Numbered from the stretch's first letter, positions 8,259-16,290 are shown. The stretch: 64,000 bases of DNA from WHTX01 sp038255145 (GCA_038255145.1 JBBSLP010000003.1:1-64000), one strand, 5' to 3'. A program made the numbers and translations. Notes: generated by a model not told the origin, from the letters alone.

Positions 8259-8573
8259 ATGTTGGCTTCGGTGAAGATCGACTTGCTGTTCGTGGAGGCC
8301 TGCCCGAACCATGCGCTCGCCCGCTGCAACCTCGACGCCGCCCTGGCCAAAGCGGGGTTGATCGACATCATAGTTGCCGAGCGCAAGGTCGACACCGATG
8401 ACGAGGCGCGAGCGCTTGGGATGCATGGGTCGCCCACGATCCTCGTCGACGGCCAGGACCCGTTCGCCGGCCCCGGGATCGAGCCGTCGCTGTCGTGCCG
8501 GCTCTACGGGAGCGGCGATGCGCTGATCGGCGCCCCCTCGATCGACGACCTCGCCGCCGCGCTCGGAGCATGA
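8259..8573 (+). CDS. Small thioredoxin-fold protein of the mer-associated/alkylmercury lyase-like type
   Basis: This 104-aa protein has the layout of small actinobacterial thioredoxin-family proteins often annotated next to mercury genes: IDLLFVEACPNH at residues 7-18, a GSPTILVDGQDPF strand and loop, and LSCRLYG near the C-terminus. The usual CxxC is CPNH here (C15), so a classical dithiol mechanism is unlikely. It starts 13 bp after bluB-cobT and its stop overlaps the next ATG (ATGA). A GTG at 8271 is an alternative start. Its substrate is unknown. Confidence 0.6.
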   Translation: MLASVKIDLLFVEACPNHALARCNLDAALAKAGLIDIIVAERKVDTDDEARALGMHGSPTILVDGQDPFAGPGIEPSLSCRLYGSGDALIGAPSIDDLAAALGA

Positions 8574-9157
8574 GCACGCTCCGTGTCGCCGATCGTGCCC
8601 TCGTGCAGCGCCTGGTTGCTGACGGGGCGCAGCTCGTCGAGGTGCTCCCCGCAAAAGAGTACGAAGAAGAGCACCTGCCGGACGCCCAGCCGACCTCCTT
8701 GGCCACATCGACGTCGGCCCCTCGACCGAGCAGCGCGTCCGCCGCCAGCAAGGTGGACTGGATGGCTGCGGGCCTCCCGACTATCCACCGGCCCGGTGGC
8801 GAGCGGCGCGCGCTCGACGCGGCCGATCGTGACCCGGTGACGTGCGCACCGTCCGATCCCGTCACCGCTGCGGCCATCGTCGCCCGCCTGCGCGGCTCGG
8901 CCAGCGTGGTCGTAGTCAACGACCAGCGCACGGTCCTCGGCCGCTTGACGCCTCGGCATCTCATGGAGTCGCCTAAAAGCATTGTGGTGGTGTCGACGGT
9001 CAAGCCGGTGCGCTGCGTGAGGGGTTCGAGGGTCTGCACGCAGCGTCGGGCGGCTGGACGACGTACCACTAGACGCGTGGGGGTAGCCGATTGGTCGTGC
9101 CACACCCGTGCCACTAGGGCTCGATATCAGGCGTCATGTGACGATACTGGCCGGTAG
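8570..9157 (+). pseudogene. Rhodanese-like gene with its core replaced (internal deletion and foreign 40-bp patch)
   Basis: The first ~40 residues (LVEVLPAKEYEEEHLP) and a later stretch (KVDWMAAGLP) match the two flanks of a rhodanese domain. The intervening strands and the active-site Cys loop are absent; about 20 low-complexity residues (8690-8745) take their place. Bases 8701-8740 are identical to 32766-32805 in an oxidoreductase gene but read in another frame. A degenerate CBS-like segment follows (VVVVNDQRTVLGRL), and after ~9010 the frame runs into unrelated sequence. The ATG overlaps the previous stop. It cannot work as a sulfurtransferase without the catalytic cysteine. Confidence 0.7.
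8701..8740 (+). repeat. 40-bp exact direct repeat, copy 1 (copy 2 at 32766-32805)
   Basis: All 40 bases beginning GGCCACATCGACGTCGG are identical to 32766-32805, and the next base on each side differs. In copy 2 the bases encode GHIDVGPSTEQRV within a conserved flavoprotein; here they are read in a shifted frame inside a broken rhodanese gene. Copy 2 therefore looks like the donor and this like a filler insertion at a deletion junction. Confidence 0.9.
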
Positions 9158-9219
9158 GAGATGTACAGCTCTGAGCTGCGGAAATGTGAATCTGTCCAGG
9201 TCAAGGATGGCGTGATGAA

Positions 9220-9268
9220 GGCCTTCACACGGCTGAGGTCACAGGTTCGAGTCCTGTAGCGCCCACCA
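9220..9268 (+). tRNA. 3' fragment of tRNA-Val(CAC), probable attachment-site remnant
   Basis: The sequence matches the 3' half of a tRNA. It has an anticodon loop TTCACAC (anticodon CAC) with GGCTG as the 3' anticodon strand, then AGGTC, a perfect T arm (ACAGG-TTCGAGT-CCTGT, 9241-9257), acceptor 3' strand AGCGCCC (9258-9264), discriminator A and an encoded CCA. No matching 5' acceptor strand (GGGCGCT) or D arm lies upstream. Integrases often recombine in tRNA 3' halves and leave such duplicates; a + strand fragment places the element to its left. The rest of 9158-9322 holds nothing else recognisable. Confidence 0.75.
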
Positions 9269-9322
9269 TGAACGTCTTACTCCAACCACCAGCCCAGGCG
9301 GTGGCTGGCGCAAGATGTGGTG

Positions 9323-10420
9323 TCAGCTCGAGCTGGTGGCGGGTTCCTCGGCGCTGAGGGTCCGGATGAGGTCCATGAGACGAGCAAGCGTCTCGAGCCT
9401 CTCCGGCAGCGTCGCTCCGGCAAGGCCGGCGCGGATCATGTTGACGCCGGCGTCGCGGTACTGGCGAAGGCGTGCGAGCACCATGTCGTCCGTGCCGATG
9501 AGGTTGGTTCCGCGTCCGATGGCACTCGGGACCCGCTTGGCCGCGGCAGCGCGATCGCCGGCGCGCCAGAGCTGTTGCACGGCTCGGACGTCCTCGCCGT
9601 AGCCCTGGCGGGCGAAGGCGCCGTTGTAGAAGTTCGTGGTCTCCGAGCCCATGGCCCCGAAGGTGAAGGCGTAGCCCTCGGAGTGACGCCGGACGGCTTC
9701 GTCGACGTCGTCGGTGAACTCGACGCCGGCCGCGACCGTCAGGTCGATGTCGGAGAGGGTTCGACCGGCCTCCGCCGCGCCCTCCCGGATGGGGTCGAAG
9801 AACACGTCGGCGGTCTCGGGAAAGAACGAGTTGCCGATCCACCCATCGGCAGCTTGGCCGGTAAGGCGGAGGTTGTTCGGTCCGAGCGACGCCAGGTAGA
9901 TGGGGATGTGCACCGCTGGCTGCCCGGAACGGATGCTGACGCCTTCGCCGCCCGGCAACGGGAGTTGGTAGATGTCGCCGGCGTAGGCGACCTTCTGGCC
10001 CGAGGTGACGGCGCGGACGATGCCGATGGTCTCCCGGGTTCGGGTGACGGGCTTGGTGAACCGGATGCCGTGCCACCCTTCCATGACCTGGGGACCGCTG
10101 GTGCCGAGCCCGAGGAGGAGCCGGCCGTGGGACATGGCTTGGAGGGCCATGGCCGCCATGGCCAGGTTGGCCGGGGTGCGGGTGCCGAGTTGCACGATGC
10201 CGGATCCGAGGCGCACCCGGTCGGTGATGGCGGCCAGGTAGCCGAGTGGGGTGAGGGCGTCGTAGCCCCACGCCTCTGCTGACCACAGGGAGTCGACGCC
10301 GAGTCGCTCGGCCTCGCGGACGAACCCGACCTGTTCGGCATTGACGGGTGCGGCCACGCTGATCCCGATGCGGAGGGTCATCCGCCCACTACGTTCAACG
10401 ATGTGGCCGATATGGGACAT
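9323..10420 (-). CDS. LLM-class flavin/F420-dependent oxidoreductase
   Basis: This is a luciferase-like TIM-barrel oxidoreductase (365 aa), probably F420-dependent. It shows the family layout: LRIGISVAAP strand, LGSGIVQLGTRTP, GRLLLGLGTSGPQVMEGWHG and PIYLASLGPNNLRLTGQAADGW. The ATG at 10420 lies 4 bp after the SRPBCC gene; an internal ATG at 10381 (MTLRIGIS) fits the domain edge better and may be the true start. It is the last gene of an HxlR-SRPBCC-LLM minus-strand unit divergent from a nitroreductase fusion. The substrate is unknown. Confidence 0.85.
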   Translation of the reverse strand: MSHIGHIVERSGRMTLRIGISVAAPVNAEQVGFVREAERLGVDSLWSAEAWGYDALTPLGYLAAITDRVRLGSGIVQLGTRTPANLAMAAMALQAMSHGRLLLGLGTSGPQVMEGWHGIRFTKPVTRTRETIGIVRAVTSGQKVAYAGDIYQLPLPGGEGVSIRSGQPAVHIPIYLASLGPNNLRLTGQAADGWIGNSFFPETADVFFDPIREGAAEAGRTLSDIDLTVAAGVEFTDDVDEAVRRHSEGYAFTFGAMGSETTNFYNGAFARQGYGEDVRAVQQLWRAGDRAAAAKRVPSAIGRGTNLIGTDDMVLARLRQYRDAGVNMIRAGLAGATLPERLETLARLMDLIRTLSAEEPATSSS

Positions 10421-10424
10421 GCGG

Positions 10425-10925
10425 TCATGAGGTGGGTCCTTCGACGAGTGCCTTGATGCCGATGAGGTTGGCGCGCATGTTGTCTTCGTGTTCTCGGAGG
10501 CGCTTGGCCACGATCCGCTCCTCCTTGTCGGGCATGGCGTCGATGGCGTAGTTCAGGCCCGACCGGCCTGGGCCCATCTGGAACCACTGGCGCAGGATGA
10601 GCTCCTCGCCGGCCTCACTGATCGTGAACCGCCAGATGGCAGAAGGGTGGTCGACGTCACCGACGGTCCATTCGAAGCCCTGTCCTGGCGTCATTGCGGT
10701 GATCGTGCACTCCGCTTGCCAGTCGCCGATGGCCTTGTGTTGGTTCGTGCCGATGAACCGTGCGCCCACCGCTGGCCCTGTGGCGCTGCCGAGCCATTCG
10801 ACACCCTGGACCTCGCTCGAGAACCTCGAAGGTAGCGCTATGTCGGAGATCAGCTCCCATACAGCTGCAACCGTGCCGCATATGCCGATGTCCACCTCGA
10901 CCGTTGGACAGTCTTGATATCTCAT
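10425..10925 (-). CDS. SRPBCC (polyketide cyclase/dehydrase-type) family protein
   Basis: This 166-aa START-like hydrophobic-pocket protein begins EVDIGICGTVAAVWELISDI and ends in a helix typical of the fold. It resembles the C-terminal domain of the nitroreductase fusion at 11716-12843: both have VWxxIxDIAxPxRFSxE, then GVEW or GAEW, FEW and AIWRF in the same order. The two arms of this divergent cluster therefore carry related ligand-binding domains. It lies between the HxlR regulator and the LLM oxidoreductase on one transcript. Its ligand is unknown. Confidence 0.8.
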   Translation of the reverse strand: MRYQDCPTVEVDIGICGTVAAVWELISDIALPSRFSSEVQGVEWLGSATGPAVGARFIGTNQHKAIGDWQAECTITAMTPGQGFEWTVGDVDHPSAIWRFTISEAGEELILRQWFQMGPGRSGLNYAIDAMPDKEERIVAKRLREHEDNMRANLIGIKALVEGPTS

Positions 10926-10928
10926 GGA

Positions 10929-11423
10929 TCATCCCCCCTTGGTTTGCGAATCTGTATCGGCCCGGTGGTCCGTGCGGGCGCCCGGGCCGGGGATGGCGCG
11001 GGTCGTGCGGGCGTGGATCGTCTCCCCGCACGACGTGCACGACACGGCGATGTGGGCGTCGTGCCCGCAGGTCGTGTGCAGGTAGGTGACCGGTGGACCG
11101 GCTCCGTCGTCGAGCCAGTGATCTCCCCAGCGGGACAGGACGAGCAGGACGTCGTTCAGTTCCCGCCCCTTCTCGGTCAGCCGATACTCGTGGCGGCTCG
11201 GGTGTTCCTGGTACTCGACCCGGTCGAACACACCGAACTCGACGAGCTTCTTGAGCCGATCGGACACGATGCTCTTCTGCGCGCCGCTGCCTTCGACGAA
11301 CTCGCTGAAGCGGCGTTTGCCCAGGAACGCCTGCTTGATGAGGAGCAGCGTCCACCCGTCGCCGATCTGGGCCAGCGCCCGGGATATTGAACACGTCTGC
11401 GTTCCGAGGTCCTCGAGCTTCAC
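10929..11423 (-). CDS. HxlR-family winged-helix transcriptional regulator with C-terminal zinc-like motif
   Basis: This 164-aa regulator starts at GTG. The HxlR core has Cys11 in TCSISRALAQIGDGW, the position used for thiol sensing in YodB/HypR-type HxlR proteins, and the wing region HPSRHEYRLTEKGREL (residues 74-89). A tail of about 50 residues contains C119-x-H121 and C129-x-x-C132, likely a metal site. It is divergent from the nitroreductase fusion, and two tandem GTAG-N7-CTAC dyads lie 24-56 bp upstream, consistent with autoregulation and control of both arms. The inducer (an electrophile or aromatic) is a guess. Confidence 0.88.
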   Translation of the reverse strand: MKLEDLGTQTCSISRALAQIGDGWTLLLIKQAFLGKRRFSEFVEGSGAQKSIVSDRLKKLVEFGVFDRVEYQEHPSRHEYRLTEKGRELNDVLLVLSRWGDHWLDDGAGPPVTYLHTTCGHDAHIAVSCTSCGETIHARTTRAIPGPGARTDHRADTDSQTKGG

Positions 11424-11715
11424 GTTGACGACCTTAGCAGCCGGTGGTAGTACTTCGCTACCCAGTAGTTCTTCGCTACCCGGAACGGCGGCGTGCTCCT
11501 GGACGGCTCAGCCACGACCCCAGGGTGGAACCAGTGCCTCATCACAGATCATCGACCGCCCCCCCCGAGCTCTCGCCTGCCCTGCCCTCGATCTCGAAGC
11601 GCTCGGGTACCTCACATCGGCGCGGTGTGCGTCGACGACCGCAGTCGGTTGATCCCCGCTGTGGGGACGGCTGGATCATGAGCGGCCGCATCTCTCCTCC
11701 GGCTTCGATCTCGAC
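11424..11715. other. Divergent intergenic region between hxlR and the nitroreductase fusion
   Basis: This 292-bp stretch separates the two arms of the redox cluster. It holds the tandem dyads at 11447-11479 next to the regulator. The remainder is Pro/Arg-rich in every frame with no convincing small gene. A single hairpin-like sequence at 11646-11668 (GATCCCCGC-TGT-GGGGAC) is not repeated. Confidence 0.6.
11447..11479. promoter_or_regulatory. Tandem dyad operator candidate for the HxlR regulator
   Basis: Two copies of GTAG-N7-CTAC occur at 11447-11461 and 11465-11479, exactly 18 bp apart. They lie within a 16-bp direct repeat (11448-11463 and 11466-11481) with one mismatch (TAGTACTTCGCTACCC versus TAGTTCTTCGCTACCC). 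They lie 24-56 bp upstream of the regulator's GTG. Spaced dyads with GTA/TAC ends are typical of HxlR-family operators. Confidence 0.55.
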
Positions 11716-12843
11716 ATGACCGACCGGCTGCTCAGCACGACACGATCCGTGCGCAAGCGGCTCGACTTCGATCGACCGGTCGACGATGCCACCATCTTCG
11801 AGTGCATCGATCTCGCCGAGCAGGCACCGTCAGGCGGCAACGACGCCAGCCGCCGCTGGCTGGTGGTCAGAGATCAGGAACTCAAGGACGAGCTCGGCCG
11901 CCTCTATGCCGAGGTGGGCGCAGGCTTCGTCGCGGTCCGTGACAGGCTGGTCGGAACAGGGCACCCGAAGGAAAAGGTGATCGATTCCGGGGCGTACCTG
12001 GTCGAGAACTACGCCAAGGTACCGGCGTTGGTGCTCTGCGCCATCTGGGGGGTGCACGACAACAGCGGGCGGCCCGGCCTGTTCGACAGTGGGATCCAGG
12101 CCGCGTGGAGCTTCAACTTGGCACTCCGGGCTCGCGGGCTGGGGACGGTCTACGCCACGATGCTCAACTACAAGAAGGACGAGGTCGCCGCGCTCCTCGG
12201 CATCCCGGCCGGCGTCACCACGCTCGTCTGCTTCCCCGTGGCCCACACGAAGGGACAGGACTTCAGGCCGGTACCTCGACGACCAGCTTGCGAGATCACG
12301 TACTTCGACCAGTGGGGCTTCACTCGGCAGCGCCCGAGCAGGGACGGAACGGCTCGGGTAGCTGACGGCCCCGGCGTCGTCGTCGAGATCGACACCGCCG
12401 CCAGACCACCAGCCGTGTGGAAGGTCATCACCGACATCGCCATGCCCGCCCGGTTCTCCGACGAGTTCGTCGGTGCCGAGTGGACGAGCGAGGGCCCACC
12501 GGCTGTCGGGTCGACGTTCCGAGGACGCAACGACATTCCGAACGTCTTCACGTGGGAGGTCGACTGCATCGTCACCCGATGGGAAGAGAACTCCGCCTTC
12601 GAGTGGCGCATCACCGACGCTGACGATCCCGGCGCCATCTGGCGGTTCGACATCGCCGAACAAGGCACGGGCAGTCGTCTCCGCATGTCCATGGTGATCG
12701 GCCAACGCAACAACGGCACCGCCCCGGCCGCCCTCAAGAGGCCGGAGAAGGAACAGCAGGTCCTCAATCGTCGGCGCGCTGCCCTCAAGGCGAACATGCA
12801 ACGGACGATCGAAGGCGTGAAGGCGGTCGTCGATGGGACGTAG
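11716..12843 (+). CDS. Nitroreductase-SRPBCC fusion protein
   Basis: A single 375-residue frame joins two domains. Residues ~1-205 are an FMN nitroreductase (RSVRKRLDFDRPV at 11-23, AEQAPSGGND at 35-44, GTVYATMLNYKKDEVAALLG further on). Residues ~220-375 are an SRPBCC pocket (VVVEIDTAARPPAVWKVITD). The second domain is related to the stand-alone SRPBCC protein at 10425-10925. It leads the plus-strand arm of the HxlR cluster, followed by an acyl-CoA dehydrogenase and a PPOX-type protein. The fusion suggests that a hydrophobic substrate is bound next to a flavin reductase, which is inference. Confidence 0.85.
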   Translation: MTDRLLSTTRSVRKRLDFDRPVDDATIFECIDLAEQAPSGGNDASRRWLVVRDQELKDELGRLYAEVGAGFVAVRDRLVGTGHPKEKVIDSGAYLVENYAKVPALVLCAIWGVHDNSGRPGLFDSGIQAAWSFNLALRARGLGTVYATMLNYKKDEVAALLGIPAGVTTLVCFPVAHTKGQDFRPVPRRPACEITYFDQWGFTRQRPSRDGTARVADGPGVVVEIDTAARPPAVWKVITDIAMPARFSDEFVGAEWTSEGPPAVGSTFRGRNDIPNVFTWEVDCIVTRWEENSAFEWRITDADDPGAIWRFDIAEQGTGSRLRMSMVIGQRNNGTAPAALKRPEKEQQVLNRRRAALKANMQRTIEGVKAVVDGT

Positions 12844-12932
12844 CGCATCCTGCGCTGGCGAGCCCGGAAGTCTCAGCTCGACGTCGGCCACCTCGACCGG
12901 GTCGAATCGAACTACGAACAGGTGACGGTGTC

Positions 12933-14153
12933 GTGAATCCCAACTATGGACCCGAGGCGAACGCCTACCGCGCTGAAGTGCGGGCCTTCCTCGGCGAGAA
13001 GCTGCCCGAGGACTGGGCCGGCATCGGGCAACTGGCGAACGACGAGGTCGCCGACTTCGTGACCGTGTGGCGGGCAGTGCTCCATGCCGGTGGCTACCTC
13101 GCGCCGGGCTGGCCGGTGGAGTACGGCGGGGCCGGACTCTCCGCGCTCGAGCAGGTGATCCTGGCCGAGGAGTTCGCCAGGGTAGGGGTGCCGACGGGCG
13201 GTCCGAACGATGCGTTCGGCATACACATGCTCGGCAACACGCTGCTCGTCTGGGGCAGCGAGGAGCAGAAGAAGCACTACCTGCCTCGGGTGCTGTCAGG
13301 TGAAGACGTCTGGTGTCAGGGTTACTCGGAGCCCGGTGCCGGTTCCGATCTCGGCAGCTTGTCGCTCCGAGCTGAGTTCGACGGCGATCAGTGGGTACTC
13401 AACGGACAGAAGATCTGGACGTCAGCCGGTCACCTGGCCGACCACATCTTCACCCTCGCCCGCACCGACCCCGATGCACCCAAGCACAAAGGCATCTCCT
13501 TCCTGCTGGTCGGGATGGATCAGCCCGGCATCGAGGTGCGCCCAATCCGGATGATCACCGGTGACAGCGACTTCAACGAGGTCTTCTACACCGACGCAGT
13601 CTGCCCGCAGGACGACGTGGTCGGGGGGATCAACAACGGATGGGCCGTCGCCATGAGCCTGCTCGGGTACGAACGCGGCGCGGCCGCAGCGACCAACTCG
13701 ATCCGCTTCCAAGCCGAACTCGACCGCATCGTCTTGTTGGCGAAGGAACGTGGCCGCACCGACGACCCTGTGATCCGGCAACAGTTGGCGTGGTGCTACA
13801 GCAAGGTGCAGATCATGCGCTACCTAGGGCTACGCATCCTCACCCAGTATCTCAGTGGCCACCAACCAGGGCCGGACGCAGCGATCACCAAGCTCTATTG
13901 GAGCGAGTACCACCGCGTCGTCACCGAGCTCGGGGTCCACCTGCTCGGCGCTGAAGCACTCACGCCGACTGGGCGCAGGCCGACGAGCATCTTCGGCACC
14001 GATGACGTCGGCGCCCCCAACTCGTCGAGCTCGTGGGTGGAAACCTTCGAAAACGCGCGCGCCGGCACCATCTACGCTGGATCCTCCGAAGTGCAACGCA
14101 ACATCCTCGGCGAGATGGTCCTCGGCCTCCCCAAGGAACCACGAGGCACCTGA
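12933..14153 (+). CDS. Acyl-CoA dehydrogenase family protein
   Basis: This flavoprotein (406 aa, GTG start) has the full acyl-CoA dehydrogenase layout. There is an N-terminal helical domain, WCQGYSEPGAGSDLGSL at ~127-143 (flavin and substrate strand), GQKIWTSAGHLADHIFTLAR, and the C-terminal AGTIYAGSSEVQRNILGE. These features resemble the FadE subfamilies used on steroid or branched acyl-CoAs in actinobacteria. It begins 90 bp after the nitroreductase fusion and precedes a PPOX protein. The substrate cannot be told from sequence. Confidence 0.88.
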   Translation: MNPNYGPEANAYRAEVRAFLGEKLPEDWAGIGQLANDEVADFVTVWRAVLHAGGYLAPGWPVEYGGAGLSALEQVILAEEFARVGVPTGGPNDAFGIHMLGNTLLVWGSEEQKKHYLPRVLSGEDVWCQGYSEPGAGSDLGSLSLRAEFDGDQWVLNGQKIWTSAGHLADHIFTLARTDPDAPKHKGISFLLVGMDQPGIEVRPIRMITGDSDFNEVFYTDAVCPQDDVVGGINNGWAVAMSLLGYERGAAAATNSIRFQAELDRIVLLAKERGRTDDPVIRQQLAWCYSKVQIMRYLGLRILTQYLSGHQPGPDAAITKLYWSEYHRVVTELGVHLLGAEALTPTGRRPTSIFGTDDVGAPNSSSSWVETFENARAGTIYAGSSEVQRNILGEMVLGLPKEPRGT

Positions 14154-14208
14154 TTGGTGGGTCGACGCGTTCGATGTGTCCGATCCGGCAGTTCCTCTTC
14201 CCCGAGCT

Positions 14209-14691
14209 ATGACGAATCGAAATAGAACCATGACGAGCATGACAGACGGAGAACGAGACGCCTTCCTGTTGGAGGCACGTCTCGGGAACATCTCGGTGAG
14301 CAGGGTCGGCAAGGGTCCGCTGCTTGCTCCCATCTGGTATTCGTACACGCCAGGTGGCACCGTCGACATGTGCATCGGCGCCACATCGGCCAAAGCGCAT
14401 CGCATCCGCGCCGAAGGCCGAGCCACGTTGTCGGTGGTGGACCCCGGTTCGACCGGCGCGTACCGGTACGTCGCCGTGGAAGGCCCCGTCACCTTGTCCG
14501 ATCTCGGTGACGACACCCGCGAAGCGATCCTCCGGATGTCCACCCGCTACCTCGGCGCTCGGGGTGGGCGGCTTTACACCGACAGGTTCATGGAGAATCT
14601 GGCGAGCGACAACCTCCACATCGGCCATGGCACCACCGAGCTGATGGCGTCCATCCACCCGGCACTGTGGCACACGGAGGTCCTCGGCTGA
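14209..14691 (+). CDS. Pyridoxamine 5'-phosphate oxidase-like (PPOX) flavin/F420-binding protein
   Basis: This 160-aa split-barrel protein has the PPOX pattern: DAFLLEARLGNISVSRVGKG, then PLLAPIWYSYTPGG, KAHRIRAEGRATLSVVD and YRYVAVEGPVTL. Such proteins bind FMN, F420 or haem and reduce small molecules. The ATG at 14209 gives the longest plausible start; ATGs at 14230 and 14239 are alternatives, and none has a clear ribosome site. It ends the plus-strand arm of the HxlR cluster. Confidence 0.75.
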   Translation: MTNRNRTMTSMTDGERDAFLLEARLGNISVSRVGKGPLLAPIWYSYTPGGTVDMCIGATSAKAHRIRAEGRATLSVVDPGSTGAYRYVAVEGPVTLSDLGDDTREAILRMSTRYLGARGGRLYTDRFMENLASDNLHIGHGTTELMASIHPALWHTEVLG

Positions 14692-14741
14692 ACCCAGCTG
14701 ACGGCGACGCAGTGATCGATTCCGCAAGGGCCGTGTCACCG

Positions 14742-15062
14742 ATGACCGGCTTCGAGGTGCACGGGCGGCGTGGCCCGTTCAACGCCGCGTTCTTCAGCGT
14801 GATGGGCCCCTACCTCGAGTGGAACCTCCGCAAGCACAAGCGGCGGGTCTTCGCCGACCTGCCCCGGGAGGTCGTCGGGCGCGGCTCCGGGGTCGGCGCC
14901 AAGCTTCGCTACCTGCCGCCCGGGGCCACGCTCGTCGCCATCGAACCCAACCCCCACGTGCATCGACGGCTGCGGGCCGGCGCCGAGCACCCACATCGCC
15001 GGCACCGCCTACGCCTGACGAGGGACGGGGGCCCGCTCAGACCACCGGATCGACGGGGTTGA
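14742..15062 (+). pseudogene. Truncated class I SAM-dependent methyltransferase
   Basis: About 80 residues match the start of a phospholipid/ubiquinone-type methyltransferase: GRRGPFNAAFFSVMGPYLEW, then a Gly-rich SAM motif (GRGSGVGAKLRYLPPG), then LVAIEPNPHVHRRLRAGAE. After about 14985 the frame becomes Arg/Pro-rich with no resemblance to the rest of the fold, so most of the catalytic domain is missing. It marks the left edge of a 3.7-kb zone in which every gene is broken. Confidence 0.7.
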
Positions 15063-16070
15063 TCCGGCGGACGAGCAACGGGTCGGCGATGGTCAGCGGC
15101 AGGGCGGGGAACTGGTCCTCGTCCAGGCCGAAGGTGGCGGCGAGGACGCCGCGGGCGAAGGCGGAACCCGAGGCCCGGAAGCCGACGTCGCCGGGGGTGG
15201 GCTGGTCGAAGTAGACGAGGAAGTGGATCTCCTCGTCACCGAGGACCTCGATCTGGTGGGGATAGGCCCGGGGGATGAAGTACACGTCGCCGGGCTGCAG
15301 CTCATAGGTCCACGGTGCCGTCGGGATCCAGCACGCTCATGCGGGCCCGGCCAGCCAGCACGTGGCCCAACTCGGCCGTCCGGGGGTGCCAGTGGGGCTC
15401 GCGCATGCCGTCGGCCCCCACCCGCAGCGAGTACATGGACAGGTCCACCAACGCCGGCCAGTACTGGGAACGGGCCAGGTGGGCCGAGCCGTAGGGGAAC
15501 ACCACCGGCGCCTGCTGCCCCTCGACGTCGAAGCGGCGGGGGTCGTTGGCGCCGGCGTTCGACGGCACGACCGGTCCACCTCGGCGTTCGACCAGCAACG
15601 CCGGTGTCGTGTCCCTGACCACCGGCGCGAAGGCCGCGGCCGGCAGGTCGTAGGTGTTGCCGAGCACGGCGTCGGACATGGCCCCGAACGCCGCCCGTAG
15701 CGAGAAGTCCTCGGGGTGTTCGTGGCTGAACACGACGATCAGCTCGGCCTCACCGGTCCCGATGTTCTCGATGTGGTGCAGGGCCCCCGACTCGACGTGG
15801 AACATCTGCCCCCCGGCCACGGTGAACGATGACAGCTCGGTGCCGTTGCCCAGTACCGTTCCCCGCCACGCAGTACGTGAGCTCGTTGGCGTTGGCGTGC
15901 CAGTGGGGCTCGCGGATCGTCCCGGCCGCGAGCACGAGCCGCTTGATGGACAGCCGCTCGAGGATGGGGAACGTCTCCGCCGTCAGCCGGGTCAGCGAAC
16001 CGAGCTCACTGTGGTGCTCGGCAGGGGCGTCGAGCAGGGAGGCGACGTGGCGGGAGGGGGACCGGGCCAT
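15037..16070 (-). pseudogene. Bicupin (oxalate decarboxylase-like) gene with two frameshifts
   Basis: Three frame segments read as one bicupin of about 340 residues. An N-terminal part from ATG 16070 (MARSPSRHVASLLDAP) carries EPHWHANANELTYC. A frame change near 15855-15865 follows (a one-base excess in a GGGGAA run restores ...CVAGTVLGNGTEL). The central part carries the second cupin motif EPHWHPRTAELGHVLAG. Another change near 15300 leads to YFIPRAYPHQIEVLGDEEIHF. Both HxH metal motifs survive. Single-base indels could be sequencing errors, but all neighbours are broken too. Confidence 0.7.
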
Positions 16071-16232
16071 GGGGCCGACCGTAGTGGCGACGCGACCGAG
16101 GGGGGATCGGTCCTCCGGGATCCAGGCGCCGGTGCCGCTCTTGCGTGGCCCGACCTCCAACCACCACCAAAGGGACACGGAGCGGCCTCCGATATCCAGG
16201 GAGCAGTTCGTTCTCTGGCCGTGGGAGGCACG

Positions 16233-16290
16233 ATGAAGCAGTTCGCTTGTGGAGATGTGGTGCCCGGGTGCCGGGCCGCATGGGTGTGCA
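16233..16290 (+). pseudogene. 5' fragment of a DUF1059-type small protein gene
   Basis: A GGGAGG site (about 16222-16227) precedes an ATG that opens MKQFACGDVVPGCRAAWVC, matching the first third of DUF1059 proteins (Cys-Gly-Asp, then Pro-Gly-Cys). The match stops abruptly at ~16290, where EAL-domain sequence begins in a different frame. The rest of the ~60-residue protein is missing. Confidence 0.6.

Noticed and set aside
1..9219. Integrase or recombinase for the proposed island
   Set aside because: None was found in this stretch, so the island remains inferred from the tRNA remnant and composition.
9190..9268. Complete tRNA gene
   Set aside because: The 5' acceptor strand and D arm that would pair with the 3' half are not present; only the 3' part folds.
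11646..11668. CRISPR-repeat-like sequence (GGTTGATCCCCGC...GGGGAC)
   Set aside because: Single copy, no second repeat or spacer, and no cas genes.
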